Assembly (NCBI GenBank): GCA_003565035.1
Contig: PXDP01000236.1
Location: 1 to 14,371 of the forward strand
DNA: 14,371 nucleotides
Direction of reading: 5' to 3'
Source: PVC group bacterium
Lineage (GTDB): Bacteria > Verrucomicrobiota > Kiritimatiellia > SS1-B-03-39 > UBA6053
This document shows positions 1-5,998 of this stretch, one piece after another (within the stretch, counting starts at the first letter, position 1; each line of letters opens with the position of its first letter). A program made the translations under genes and the position numbers. The notes below the pieces were generated by a model that saw nothing but the letters and a program-made list of their open reading frames with translations, searched no databases and had not been told where the DNA came from.

Positions 1-2
1 CC

Positions 3-77
3 GGGGATTTCTCTTTGAATTTGGCGGTTGAGGAAGGCTTGCAGTCCGGAAAAATCACGGGTATGGATTCGGCATGA
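3..77 (+). CDS. C-terminal end of an unrecognised upstream gene (partial)
   Basis: This is the only one of the three + frames that stays open from the window edge to the kdsA start; the other two hit stops within the first 31 bases. It encodes 24 residues ending in ...GKITGMDSA, and its TGA overlaps the kdsA ATG in an ATGA junction, which suggests one operon with translational coupling. The tail does not look like the CTP synthase that often precedes kdsA, and I do not recognise the family. The evidence is only the open frame and the overlap, so it could be chance. Confidence 0.45.
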   Translation, partial: GDFSLNLAVEEGLQSGKITGMDSA

Positions 78-907
78 ATGTAAAAGCCAGCCGTACGATT
101 GATTTGGGTCCTTTTGCCGTGGGCGGGGGGAATGGTCTGTTTCTGATTTCCGGGCCCTGTGTGATCGAGAGCCGGGATGTGCTGATGGAAATTGCGGAGG
201 CCCTGGCGGAGTGGTCGCGGCGGGAGGCGGTGCCGCTGGTGTTCAAAGCGAGCTATGACAAAGCGAACCGGACCTCTCTTGACGGATTCCGGGGGCCGGG
301 GCTGGAGGAGGGGCTGCGTATGCTTCAGGAGGTGAAGTCGGCGTTCGGCTTCCCGATTCTCACGGATATTCATTTGCCGGAACAGGCGGCTCCGGTTTCG
401 GAGGTGGCGGATATCCTCCAGATTCCCGCGTTTTTGTGCCGTCAGACCGATTTGCTGCTGGCGGCGGCGGCGACGGGGGCGGTGGTGAATGTGAAAAAGG
501 GGCAGTTTCTGGCCCCGGGGGACATGGCACCGGTGGTGGAGAAAATTGAGGAGAGCGGATGCCGGCGGATCATGCTGACGGAGCGGGGAAGTTCGTTCGG
601 CTACAACAATCTGGTGGTGGATATGCGGGGACTGGTGGAGATGCGGGATTGCGGGTATCCGGTGATTTTTGACGCCACGCACAGTGTGCAGCGGCCGGGC
701 GGTGGCGGTGGGTTCACCTCCGGCGACGGGGCGCTGGCTCCGTATCTGGCCCGGGCAGCGGCCGGGGCTGGGGTGGACGGATTTTTCATGGAGACCCATG
801 TGCGGCCGGACGAGGCGAAATCCGACCGCATGAATTTAATCCCGCTTTCGTCACTCCCCCGGCTGTGGGGTCAGTTGCAGGCGATCACAGAAATCCTGCA
901 GTCCTGA
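74..907 (+). CDS. kdsA: 3-deoxy-8-phosphooctulonate (Kdo8P) synthase, metal-dependent type
   Basis: This cytosolic enzyme condenses phosphoenolpyruvate with D-arabinose 5-phosphate to Kdo 8-phosphate, the first committed step to the Kdo of LPS inner core. At 277 residues it has the usual family length. Visible family blocks are GPCVIES (27-33), FKASYDKANRTS (57-68), IPAFLCRQTDLL (117-128), NVKKGQF (139-145), TERG (169-172) and DATHSVQ (200-206). Cys29, His203, Glu240 and Asp251 match the four metal ligands of the metal-dependent class (Aquifex type); metal-independent E. coli KdsA has Asn in place of the Cys. ATG 74 is the only plausible start, because the frame has a stop at 29-31 and no ATG between. 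No Shine-Dalgarno sequence precedes it, so coupling to the upstream gene through the ATGA overlap is likely. The Gly-rich stretch at 209-213 lies in a loop after the His motif. Confidence 0.97.
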   Translation: MNVKASRTIDLGPFAVGGGNGLFLISGPCVIESRDVLMEIAEALAEWSRREAVPLVFKASYDKANRTSLDGFRGPGLEEGLRMLQEVKSAFGFPILTDIHLPEQAAPVSEVADILQIPAFLCRQTDLLLAAAATGAVVNVKKGQFLAPGDMAPVVEKIEESGCRRIMLTERGSSFGYNNLVVDMRGLVEMRDCGYPVIFDATHSVQRPGGGGGFTSGDGALAPYLARAAAGAGVDGFFMETHVRPDEAKSDRMNLIPLSSLPRLWGQLQAITEILQS

Positions 908-917
908 CGCTTTCCGC

Positions 918-946
918 TTGGACCTTTTTCAAACTGGTGGTAGACT
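918..946 (+). promoter_or_regulatory. Possible promoter just before lptC
   Basis: TTGGAC (918-923), a 17-base spacer and TAGACT (941-946) resemble a housekeeping promoter in the 45-base gap after kdsA. The -10 ends 6 bases before the lptC ATG, so transcription would begin at or next to the ATG and give a leaderless message. The matches are partial (3 of 6 and 4 of 6), and kdsA read-through could equally serve lptC. Confidence 0.3.
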
Positions 947-952
947 TATATC

Positions 953-1531
953 ATGACGGTACATCGGCAGGCAGGTAATGGAACAGGATATGGGCTCTTT
1001 CGGGCTGTGTGGCGGGGCCATTTGCGGACCGGGGCACTGCTTGTCGGTCTGTTGCTGGTTGGGGGACTTCCCGCCTGGTCACAGGATTCGGACCCGGGCG
1101 AGGTGGCCGGCGGGGTCCGGGTTCCGGAAATCAATGACAAGGGAGTGATGACTTCGCTGCTGACCGGGCGCGAGGTGCGTTTTCGCCCCCGCAAACCCAT
1201 GGAAATCACCGGACTGGAGATTTTTCATTATGAGGCGGACGGAGTCACAGTGCAAATGAGAGCCGTTTCGCCGGGCTGCTTTTATGATTCGATCAAAGGA
1301 AAAGCGTATTCGGACGAGGCCATCCGGATCGAAGGCAACGGGTTTGTGATTACCGGTGTCCGCTACGAATATGTGGCCTCCGAGCAGTCTATGGAGATTT
1401 TTGAAGATGTGAAGGTCGTCCTGAAAAACGCCAATTTGGGCAGCCTGACCTCTTCGACATCCCCGGAATCCCCGGAGGCCTCCGGGGAAGAATCGGATTT
1501 AACCTCAACGCCCTCCTCTTCCCATGAATAA
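953..1531 (+). CDS. lptC: LptC-like LPS export protein (periplasmic, inner-membrane associated)
   Basis: LptC links the LptBFG transporter to the periplasmic LptA bridge and passes LPS along it. This 192-residue protein has the family's usual size. It has an N-terminal hydrophobic segment (about 27-41) followed by a beta-rich domain: VRVPEINDKG (55-64), a KPMEITGLEI strand (81-90), then SPGCFYDS and SDEAIRIEG blocks typical of bacterial LptC/OstA-like proteins. Residues 41-43 (AWS) could be cleaved by signal peptidase I, whereas E. coli LptC keeps its anchor, so the topology is uncertain. The C-terminal 30 residues are a low-complexity Ser/Thr/Pro/Glu tail. No Shine-Dalgarno sequence precedes ATG 953; a GTG at 1007 is a possible later start. 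Its end overlaps lptA by 8 bases. The call rests on the weak but recognisable pattern plus its place between kdsA and lptA-lptB. Confidence 0.78.
   Translation: MTVHRQAGNGTGYGLFRAVWRGHLRTGALLVGLLLVGGLPAWSQDSDPGEVAGGVRVPEINDKGVMTSLLTGREVRFRPRKPMEITGLEIFHYEADGVTVQMRAVSPGCFYDSIKGKAYSDEAIRIEGNGFVITGVRYEYVASEQSMEIFEDVKVVLKNANLGSLTSSTSPESPEASGEESDLTSTPSSSHE
1469..1488 (+). repeat. 20-base perfect palindrome in the lptC tail, next to a 9-base tandem repeat
   Basis: The half-site TCCCCGGAGG is followed directly by its reverse complement. Just before it ATCCCCGGA occurs twice in tandem (1459-1467 and 1468-1476), encoding part of the Ser/Pro/Glu tail of LptC. As RNA this would form a GC-rich hairpin about 36 bases before the lptA start. 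A regulatory role is unproven. Confidence 0.6.
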
Positions 1532-2006
1532 ATTCCATCTGTTTTCATTCCTTGTTTTTCTGGCTGTTTCGTCCGCCGGTCTCCCGTTATGCGCCGGGGA
1601 ACCGGTCGAAGACCGGCTCACCGAGGTGACCAGTGAACGGCTGCATTTTGATTACGCGAACAAACGCGCGGTGTTTACCGGCAATGTGGTGGTGAGCGAT
1701 CCTGACATGCAGATTGATTCGGATGTGCTGACTATTTTCCTGAATGAGGACGATACGGTGAACCGCATCGAAGCCAAAGGGAATGTAATTATCCGCTCCG
1801 AGGGACTGCACAGCCGTTCCGGTTCGGCCGTTTACACGCTGGCCGACCAGCGGATTGTTCTTGAACAGGAGCCCCAGGTCTTCCGGGAGGGCTCGATTTT
1901 GACGGCGGACCGGATTATTTATTTCCGGGCGGAGGAGCGGATGATTGCCGAGCCCCGTCCCCGAATTCTGATGTACCAGGAAGGCGACCGTGACCTTAAG
2001 CTCTGA
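1524..2006 (+). CDS. lptA: LptA-like periplasmic LPS transport protein (OstA domain)
   Basis: LptA oligomerises into the periplasmic bridge that carries LPS from LptC to the outer-membrane LptD. The 160-residue product starts with a signal peptide (hydrophobic about 5-22, likely cut after PLCA at residue 24). The rest is one OstA/LptA beta-jellyroll: VTSERLHFDYANKRAVFTGNV (35-55), the DxxxxSDVLTIFLN strand pair (61-74), IEAKGNVIIRSEG (82-94) and the AVYTLADQRIVLEQEP repeat (102-117). The length is close to E. coli LptA. It overlaps lptC by 8 bases at the 5' end and lptB by 17 bases at the 3' end. No Shine-Dalgarno sequence precedes its ATG (the sequence there is pyrimidine-rich), so translation probably depends on ribosomes finishing lptC. 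Confidence 0.9.
   Translation: MNKFHLFSFLVFLAVSSAGLPLCAGEPVEDRLTEVTSERLHFDYANKRAVFTGNVVVSDPDMQIDSDVLTIFLNEDDTVNRIEAKGNVIIRSEGLHSRSGSAVYTLADQRIVLEQEPQVFREGSILTADRIIYFRAEERMIAEPRPRILMYQEGDRDLKL
1978..1984 (+). promoter_or_regulatory. Ribosome binding site that decides the lptB start
   Basis: AGGAAGG lies 5 bases before the GTG at 1990, inside the 3' end of lptA. It supports the GTG start of lptB and its 17-base overlap with lptA. Confidence 0.65.
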
Positions 2007-2772
2007 TGTAACCCGCGAAACGCCCGCCGCCGCCGCTGTCACGACCCAGCCTCCGATCATCCGCACGGAGGGGCTGGTTAAAATCTATGGCGGCAAGCGG
2101 GTGGTGAACGAGGTGGATATCCGCGTGGAGCGCAACGAGATCGTGGGTCTGCTGGGAGCCAACGGTGCCGGAAAGACGACCACCTTCTATATGATCACCG
2201 GACTGATCACCCCCAACGAGGGCAAGGTCTTTTTTGATCAGCAGGAAATCACCGCGATGCCGATGTTTGAGCGGGCGCGGCTGGGGATGGGGTATTTGGC
2301 GCAGGAACCCTCGATTTTCCGCCGATTGACGGTTGAGGACAACATCAAAGCGATTCTCGAAACCCTGCCGCTGAGCAGCGGTGCGCGGAAAGAGCGGTTG
2401 AAAAAGCTTCTCGATGATCTGAAAATCAGCCATCTGGCCAATCAGAAGGCCTTTACCCTCAGCGGCGGCGAGCGCCGCCGCCTGGAGATCGCCCGGGCGC
2501 TGGTCAGCGAGCCGGCGGTCCTTTTATTGGATGAACCGTTCAGCGGGGTGGACCCGAAAGCGGTCAATGATGTTCAGGAGATCATTTTAGAACTGAAAGA
2601 CCGGGGCCTGGGCATCCTGATCACCGACCATAACGTCCGGGAGACCCTGACGGTCACCGACCGGGCCTACATTATTTTTGAAGGGAAAGTGTTGCGGGAA
2701 GGCACCCGGGACTTTCTCATCACCGACAAGGTGAGCCGGGAACTCTACCTCGGAGACCGGTTCTCCATGTAA
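1990..2772 (+). CDS. lptB: LPS export ABC transporter ATPase LptB
   Basis: LptB is the cytoplasmic ATPase of LptB2FGC and powers LPS extraction from the inner membrane. The 260-residue product carries a complete nucleotide-binding domain: Walker A GANGAGKTT (56-64), Q-loop Gln105 in AQEPSIFRRLTVEDN, signature LSGGE (157-161), Walker B VLLLDEP (177-183) with the LptB-typical FSGVDP after it, and switch His214 in ITDHNVRET. About 20 Ala/Thr-rich residues precede the usual N-terminus, making it somewhat longer than the roughly 240-residue family norm. The GTG start is favoured by the AGGAAGG site 5 bases upstream; ATG 2005 would be out of frame. The permeases LptF and LptG are not in the window, which is common because they often sit elsewhere. 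Confidence 0.96.
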   Translation: MTLSSDVTRETPAAAAVTTQPPIIRTEGLVKIYGGKRVVNEVDIRVERNEIVGLLGANGAGKTTTFYMITGLITPNEGKVFFDQQEITAMPMFERARLGMGYLAQEPSIFRRLTVEDNIKAILETLPLSSGARKERLKKLLDDLKISHLANQKAFTLSGGERRRLEIARALVSEPAVLLLDEPFSGVDPKAVNDVQEIILELKDRGLGILITDHNVRETLTVTDRAYIIFEGKVLREGTRDFLITDKVSRELYLGDRFSM

Positions 2773-2782
2773 ACCCAACCCC

Positions 2783-2790
2783 AAGGAGGT
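2783..2790 (+). promoter_or_regulatory. Strong Shine-Dalgarno site of hpf
   Basis: AAGGAGGT, complementary to the canonical 16S rRNA tail, sits 9 bases before ATG 2800. It is the best ribosome binding site in the window, in contrast to the many starts here that have none. Confidence 0.85.
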
Positions 2791-2799
2791 AAACAGCAC

Positions 2800-3135
2800 A
2801 TGAACATCACCGTAACCTGCAGACATATGGATATGACCGAAGCACTCAGGGATCATGCCACCGCGCGTGTGACCGAGTCGCTTTCCGAGTTCCCCCGCGT
2901 GGAGGACGTGCACGTCATTCTGGATGTGCAGCGCAAAATCCATCATGTCGCGGAAGTCATCGTCCATGCCAAAAACCATGTGCATGCGGAAAGCAAAGAA
3001 GAAACCACCGACATGTATGCCAGCATTGATGCCGCAGTGGACAAGGTTCACCGTCAGTTGCGCAAGAAGCGCGACAAAATTCAGGACCACAAGCATACTG
3101 CGGGTCTGGGCGAAATGGAGGCGGAAGCCCTTTAA
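2800..3135 (+). CDS. hpf: Ribosome hibernation promoting factor, short form (HPF/RaiA family)
   Basis: Members bind the decoding region of the 30S subunit and put ribosomes into an inactive state in stationary phase or stress. The 111-residue protein has the one-domain beta-alpha-beta-beta-beta-alpha layout. It starts ITVTCRHMDMTEALRDH, where family members usually have a 'GRHxxVTxALRxY'-like stretch, and contains the diagnostic DMYASIDAAVDKVHRQLRK (71-89) in the last helix. It lacks the C-terminal dimerisation domain of long HPF, so it would act as a short HPF or YfiA-like factor. It follows lptB after only 27 bases, in the position where rpoN-hpf stands in proteobacteria. The strong Shine-Dalgarno site suggests higher expression than its neighbours. 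The unusual number of His residues (about 9 in 111) is notable but not diagnostic. Confidence 0.93.
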   Translation: MNITVTCRHMDMTEALRDHATARVTESLSEFPRVEDVHVILDVQRKIHHVAEVIVHAKNHVHAESKEETTDMYASIDAAVDKVHRQLRKKRDKIQDHKHTAGLGEMEAEAL

Positions 3136-3175
3136 GCGGCTGCGCTCGTCGAAAGCGCCCCCCAAAAAACACACG

Positions 3176-3196
3176 GCGGCGGGACGTTCCCGCCGC
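3176..3196 (+). promoter_or_regulatory. GC-rich hairpin between hpf and hprK (weak terminator or translational control element)
   Basis: GCGGCGGGA (3176-3184), a CGT loop and TCCCGCCGC (3188-3196) form a perfect 9-base-pair stem, followed by CTTTGATT, a poor U tract. It lies 10 bases before the hprK ATG, where a Shine-Dalgarno sequence would be expected. It may attenuate transcription after hpf or limit hprK translation. Confidence 0.6.
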
Positions 3197-3206
3197 TTTG
3201 ATTCGT

Positions 3207-4196
3207 ATGAATGACGTACAGCCCATGATGGTGACGGTGGGGGATTTTTTCTCCCACGCCCAGACGTTGATGCCCCTGACGCTTTGTCAGGGGGAGGATG
3301 AACTCGGCAATGTGATCCCGGAGGAGGCCATTAACCGGCCGGGCCTGGCGCTGGCAGAATTCTATCAGTATTTTGCCAACAAGCGGATTCAGGTCTTCGG
3401 ACTGGCGGAGATGACCTATTTGAAATCGATGCCGACCCCCCTGGAGCGGGAGCAGCGGCTTGAGCGCCTATTTCAGCAGGAGATTCCCTGTGTGGTCCTG
3501 ACCCGAAACCGAACCCCCACTCCCGAAATGGAGCGGATGGCCCGCAAATACGGGGTGCCGATCCTGCGAACTCCTCTGATTACCAGTCGTTTTGTGAATT
3601 TGGCCACCTTGGCGATGGAGCATTTGGTGACCCCGGCCCTGCGGCTGTCCGGCACGACCCTCGACGTTATGGGCATCGGAGTGCTCATCGAAGGCGCCGC
3701 CGGGATTGGGAAGAGCGAAGCGGCGCTGGGGCTGATCGAGCGGGGCTTCAGTCTGGTCGCCGATGATGTGACACTGGTCCGGCGGGATGCCCGGGCGCAA
3801 CTGATGTGCACCTCCACGGAAATGACCCGCTATCATATGGAGATCCGCGGCCTCGGGATTATCCATGTTCCCAGTCTGTTTGGCATGGCTTCGGTCACCC
3901 TGGAACATCGCCTGGATATGGTGGTTTCGCTCTATCCGGCCGATCCGCTCATGGAGGGCGACCGGTCCGGCCTTTCGAAAAAGAGCCGAAAAATCCTTGA
4001 CGTAACCGTCCCTTTAGTGGAATTACCTGTCGCACCCGGTCGTGATATGGCCGGGGTGATCGAGGTGGCCGCCATGAATCAAAAGCTTTCGCATTTGGGA
4101 CATGAGGCCGCAAAAGAATTTGACCAGCAAGTGATCCGAACCCTCCAGCGCCTGAAAACCCGCAAGGGTATAGGTGACCGCCCCGCACAGATGTAA
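3207..4196 (+). CDS. hprK: HPr kinase/phosphorylase
   Basis: HprK uses ATP (or PPi) to phosphorylate a serine of HPr and reverses this with phosphate, linking energy state to carbon regulation. The 329-residue product has the N-terminal HprK domain (about 8-140) and the C-terminal kinase domain. That domain carries P-loop GAAGIGKS (163-170), VADD (184-187), the HprK signature EIRGLGIIHVPSLFG (212-226) and the PVAPGRDMAGVIEVAAMN block (274-291). Counting 21 residues back from the P-loop Lys, as in Lactobacillus casei HprK, places Ser148 where that enzyme has His140, and the usual RGH before LVADD is RGF (Phe181). ATG 3207 is preferred over an in-frame TTG at 3198 that overlaps the hairpin; ATG 3225 or 3228 is also possible because the domain starts at MVTVGDF. 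No Shine-Dalgarno sequence is visible. HPr follows after 5 bases. Confidence 0.93.
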   Translation: MNDVQPMMVTVGDFFSHAQTLMPLTLCQGEDELGNVIPEEAINRPGLALAEFYQYFANKRIQVFGLAEMTYLKSMPTPLEREQRLERLFQQEIPCVVLTRNRTPTPEMERMARKYGVPILRTPLITSRFVNLATLAMEHLVTPALRLSGTTLDVMGIGVLIEGAAGIGKSEAALGLIERGFSLVADDVTLVRRDARAQLMCTSTEMTRYHMEIRGLGIIHVPSLFGMASVTLEHRLDMVVSLYPADPLMEGDRSGLSKKSRKILDVTVPLVELPVAPGRDMAGVIEVAAMNQKLSHLGHEAAKEFDQQVIRTLQRLKTRKGIGDRPAQM

Positions 4197-4201
4197 ACCG
4201 A

Positions 4202-4477
4202 ATGTCAGCCCCCGCACTCATCCAGGAATTTGTCATTGGCAATGAATACGGCCTTCACGCAAGGCCGGCGGCTCTGTTTGTGCGCTGTGCTAATCAGTTT
4301 TCCGCCGAAGTGGCGGTGGTAAAAGATGGCATGGAGGTTTCCGGCAAAAGCATCATGGGGCTTTTGACGATAGAAGGGCATCAGGGCTCGGTCATTGAGC
4401 TGCGGATTCAGGGAGAGGATGCCGAGGCGGCTATGGCTGCGCTGACGGAACTCATTGAGTCGAATTTTGGGGAATAG
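4202..4477 (+). CDS. ptsH: HPr phosphocarrier protein (PTS/NPr type)
   Basis: This is a small cytoplasmic phosphocarrier, here most likely the partner of the adjacent HprK. The 91-residue product has the usual HPr size. The active-site GLHARPAA (17-24) carries phosphorylatable His19, and the regulatory stretch GKSIMGLLTI (48-57) carries Ser50, equivalent to Ser46 that HprK phosphorylates. Both phosphorylation sites are intact. No enzyme I or EII gene is in the window, so whether it works in sugar transport or only in regulation (NPr-like) cannot be told. Start ATG 4202 lies 5 bases after the hprK stop, with no Shine-Dalgarno sequence, so coupling is likely. A 122-base intergenic gap follows, which probably ends the operon, though no clear intrinsic terminator is visible. 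Confidence 0.95.
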   Translation: MSAPALIQEFVIGNEYGLHARPAALFVRCANQFSAEVAVVKDGMEVSGKSIMGLLTIEGHQGSVIELRIQGEDAEAAMAALTELIESNFGE

Positions 4478-4478
4478 A

Positions 4479-4513
4479 AGAAGAGGTCAGAGGGTAGAGG
4501 GCAGAAGTCAGGG
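4479..4513 (+). repeat. Purine-rich degenerate heptad tandem repeat
   Basis: Five consecutive 7-base units, AGAAGAG, GTCAGAG, GGTAGAG, GGCAGAA and GTCAGGG, begin right after the HPr stop codon. The strand is almost all purine. No coding function is seen. Confidence 0.55.
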
Positions 4514-4540
4514 GAAATACAAAAATAGAAAGCTTGGATT

Positions 4541-4603
4541 ATGAATGCGATAAAATATAGAGACGTAGAGAACTTAGTAGACCTGATAAGATTTTTATCA
4601 TGA
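4541..4603 (+). CDS. Possible 20-codon upstream ORF (leader peptide) coupled to the maturase gene
   Basis: An ATG at 4541 opens a 20-residue frame (MNAIKYRDVENLVDLIRFLS). Its TGA forms an ATGA overlap with the maturase ATG at 4600. The downstream gene has no Shine-Dalgarno sequence, so translation of this short frame could deliver ribosomes to it. The region is much richer in A and T than its surroundings. No strong ribosome site precedes 4541 and the frame could be accidental or a gene remnant, so the call is tentative. Confidence 0.3.
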   Translation: MNAIKYRDVENLVDLIRFLS

Positions 4604-5937
4604 CCAACTCAACCACCATCAACCCCATCCCCGCCTTCCACGTGATGACCAAGCCGGTGGGACCGATCTGCAATCTGAATTGCACCTACTGCTTTTATCT
4701 GGAAAAAGAGAAGTTGTTCGGGGAGACGGAGCAGTTCCGGATGTCCGATGAGGTGCTGGAGGCCTACATCCGTCAGTATATTGAACAGCAGGATGTGCCC
4801 GAGGTTTCTTTCGCCTGGCAGGGCGGGGAACCGACCCTGCTCGGGGTGGATTACTTCAAAAAGATCACCACCCTGCAGTGGAAATACGCGAATGGAAAGA
4901 AAGTCACCAACGCGATTCAGACCAACGGAACCCTGCTGAACGACAAATGGGGGGCCTTTCTGGCCGAGCACAATTTTCTGGTGGGGTTGAGTATTGACGG
5001 GCCGCCGGATCTGCATGACGGTTACCGGGTGGACAAGCGCGACCGGCCGTCCAGTGAGCGGGTCCTTCATGGACTGGAAATTCTCAAAAAACACAAGGTG
5101 GAGTTCAACACTCTGACGGTGGTGCACCGCAAAAACAGTCAGGAACCGGAACGGGTCTACCAATACCTCAAGGAAATCGGCTCGGGATACATTCAGTTTA
5201 TCCCCCTGGTGGAACGGGATGCGGATTCGGTGGCGAAAAATCTGGGACTGGACCTGAGCCTGCCGCCGGATTTGCAGAGGGTGGAGCGCAACCGAATGGT
5301 GACCGACTGGAGTGTGCTGCCGGAGGACTACGGCGAATTTCTGGTGAAAATTTACAATGCCTGGGTGCGGCAGGATGTGGGAAAGACCTTTGTGCAGTTT
5401 TTTGATGTGGCCCTGGGGAACTGGATGGGGATGAGCGGGGCGCTTTGCGTGTTCAGCCCCACCTGCGGCACCGCCATGGCCCTGGAGCACAACGGGGATT
5501 TATTTTCCTGCGATCATTACGTGTATCCCAAATACAAGCTCGGAAACATCATGAATTCGAGCATCCGCGAGATGGTGGAGAGCAAAGAGCAGCGCAAATT
5601 CGGGCAGGACAAGCTCACGAAGCTGCCAAAATTCTGCCGGGACTGTTCGGTGCGCTTTGCCTGCCATGGCGAATGCCCCAAGCACCGTTTTCTCAAAACC
5701 CCGCAGGGCGAACCCGGCCTGAATTATCTGTGTGCGGGCTACAAACGCATATTCAAACACATGCAGCCCACCATGGAGATTATGACGCAGTTGCTGCGCT
5801 CCGGACGCCCGGCGGCGGAAATCATGCGGATCGTGGCCGAGAAGCCGGGGCTGGCTCCGACCCAGCCTCCAAAGCGCAATGCGCCCTGTCCCTGTGACAG
5901 TGGACGGAAGTACGCGCAGTGCTGCGGAAAGAAGTAA
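4600..5937 (+). CDS. Anaerobic sulfatase-maturating radical SAM enzyme-like protein with SEC-C tail
   Basis: anSME enzymes convert an active-site Cys or Ser of sulfatases to formylglycine without oxygen. In the 445-residue product CNLNCTYC (24-31) binds the radical SAM 4Fe-4S cluster and GGEP (75-78) the SAM. The SPASM region has Cys283, 289, 304, 346, 349, 355, 359 and 378, whose spacing matches the two auxiliary clusters of the Clostridium perfringens enzyme almost exactly. Asp305, directly after Cys304 (SCDHYVYP), matches its catalytic Asp. About 60 residues beyond the usual end, RNAPCPCDSGRKYAQCC (427-442 region) is a SEC-C zinc-binding motif. No sulfatase gene is in the window; bacteria of this group often have many elsewhere, so it would act in trans. 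Other SPASM peptide maturases are possible, but the cluster spacing favours anSME. No Shine-Dalgarno sequence precedes the ATG. Confidence 0.92.
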   Translation: MTNSTTINPIPAFHVMTKPVGPICNLNCTYCFYLEKEKLFGETEQFRMSDEVLEAYIRQYIEQQDVPEVSFAWQGGEPTLLGVDYFKKITTLQWKYANGKKVTNAIQTNGTLLNDKWGAFLAEHNFLVGLSIDGPPDLHDGYRVDKRDRPSSERVLHGLEILKKHKVEFNTLTVVHRKNSQEPERVYQYLKEIGSGYIQFIPLVERDADSVAKNLGLDLSLPPDLQRVERNRMVTDWSVLPEDYGEFLVKIYNAWVRQDVGKTFVQFFDVALGNWMGMSGALCVFSPTCGTAMALEHNGDLFSCDHYVYPKYKLGNIMNSSIREMVESKEQRKFGQDKLTKLPKFCRDCSVRFACHGECPKHRFLKTPQGEPGLNYLCAGYKRIFKHMQPTMEIMTQLLRSGRPAAEIMRIVAEKPGLAPTQPPKRNAPCPCDSGRKYAQCCGKK

Positions 5938-5961
5938 TTTGTCAATTTCCTCGATTTTGGT

Positions 5962-5991
5962 TTGAACTTTCCCCCAAAATCTGGGTACGTT
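5962..5991 (+). promoter_or_regulatory. Possible promoter of the prepilin operon
   Basis: TTGAAC (5962-5967), an 18-base spacer and TACGTT (5986-5991) lie in the 61-base gap before ATG 5999. The layout resembles the candidate before lptC (918-946), with the -10 ending 7 bases before the ATG, so a leaderless message is possible. The -10 match is weak. Confidence 0.3.
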
Positions 5992-5998
5992 GTTGTTT

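Noticed and set aside
3..77. Upstream fragment as CTP synthase (pyrG), a common kdsA neighbour
   Set aside because: The visible C-terminal residues do not resemble the CTP synthase end; left as unknown.
3198..3206. TTG start for hprK
   Set aside because: It would place the start inside the 3' flank of the hairpin with no ribosome site; ATG 3207 is nine bases on and fits the family N-terminus.
4551..4556. TAAAAT as a -10 element for the maturase gene
   Set aside because: No TTG-like -35 is found at 16-18 bases upstream; the nearest TTGGAT (4535-4540) is too close.
4609..5490. 293-codon minus-strand frame
   Set aside because: It is a shadow of the radical SAM gene, whose cysteine motifs are unambiguous; the antisense product is His/Gln/Leu-rich with no family pattern.
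5990..5998. TTG start for the first prepilin gene
   Set aside because: ATG 5999 gives a normal short leader before RRG/FTLIE; the TTG adds only three residues and overlaps the -10-like element.
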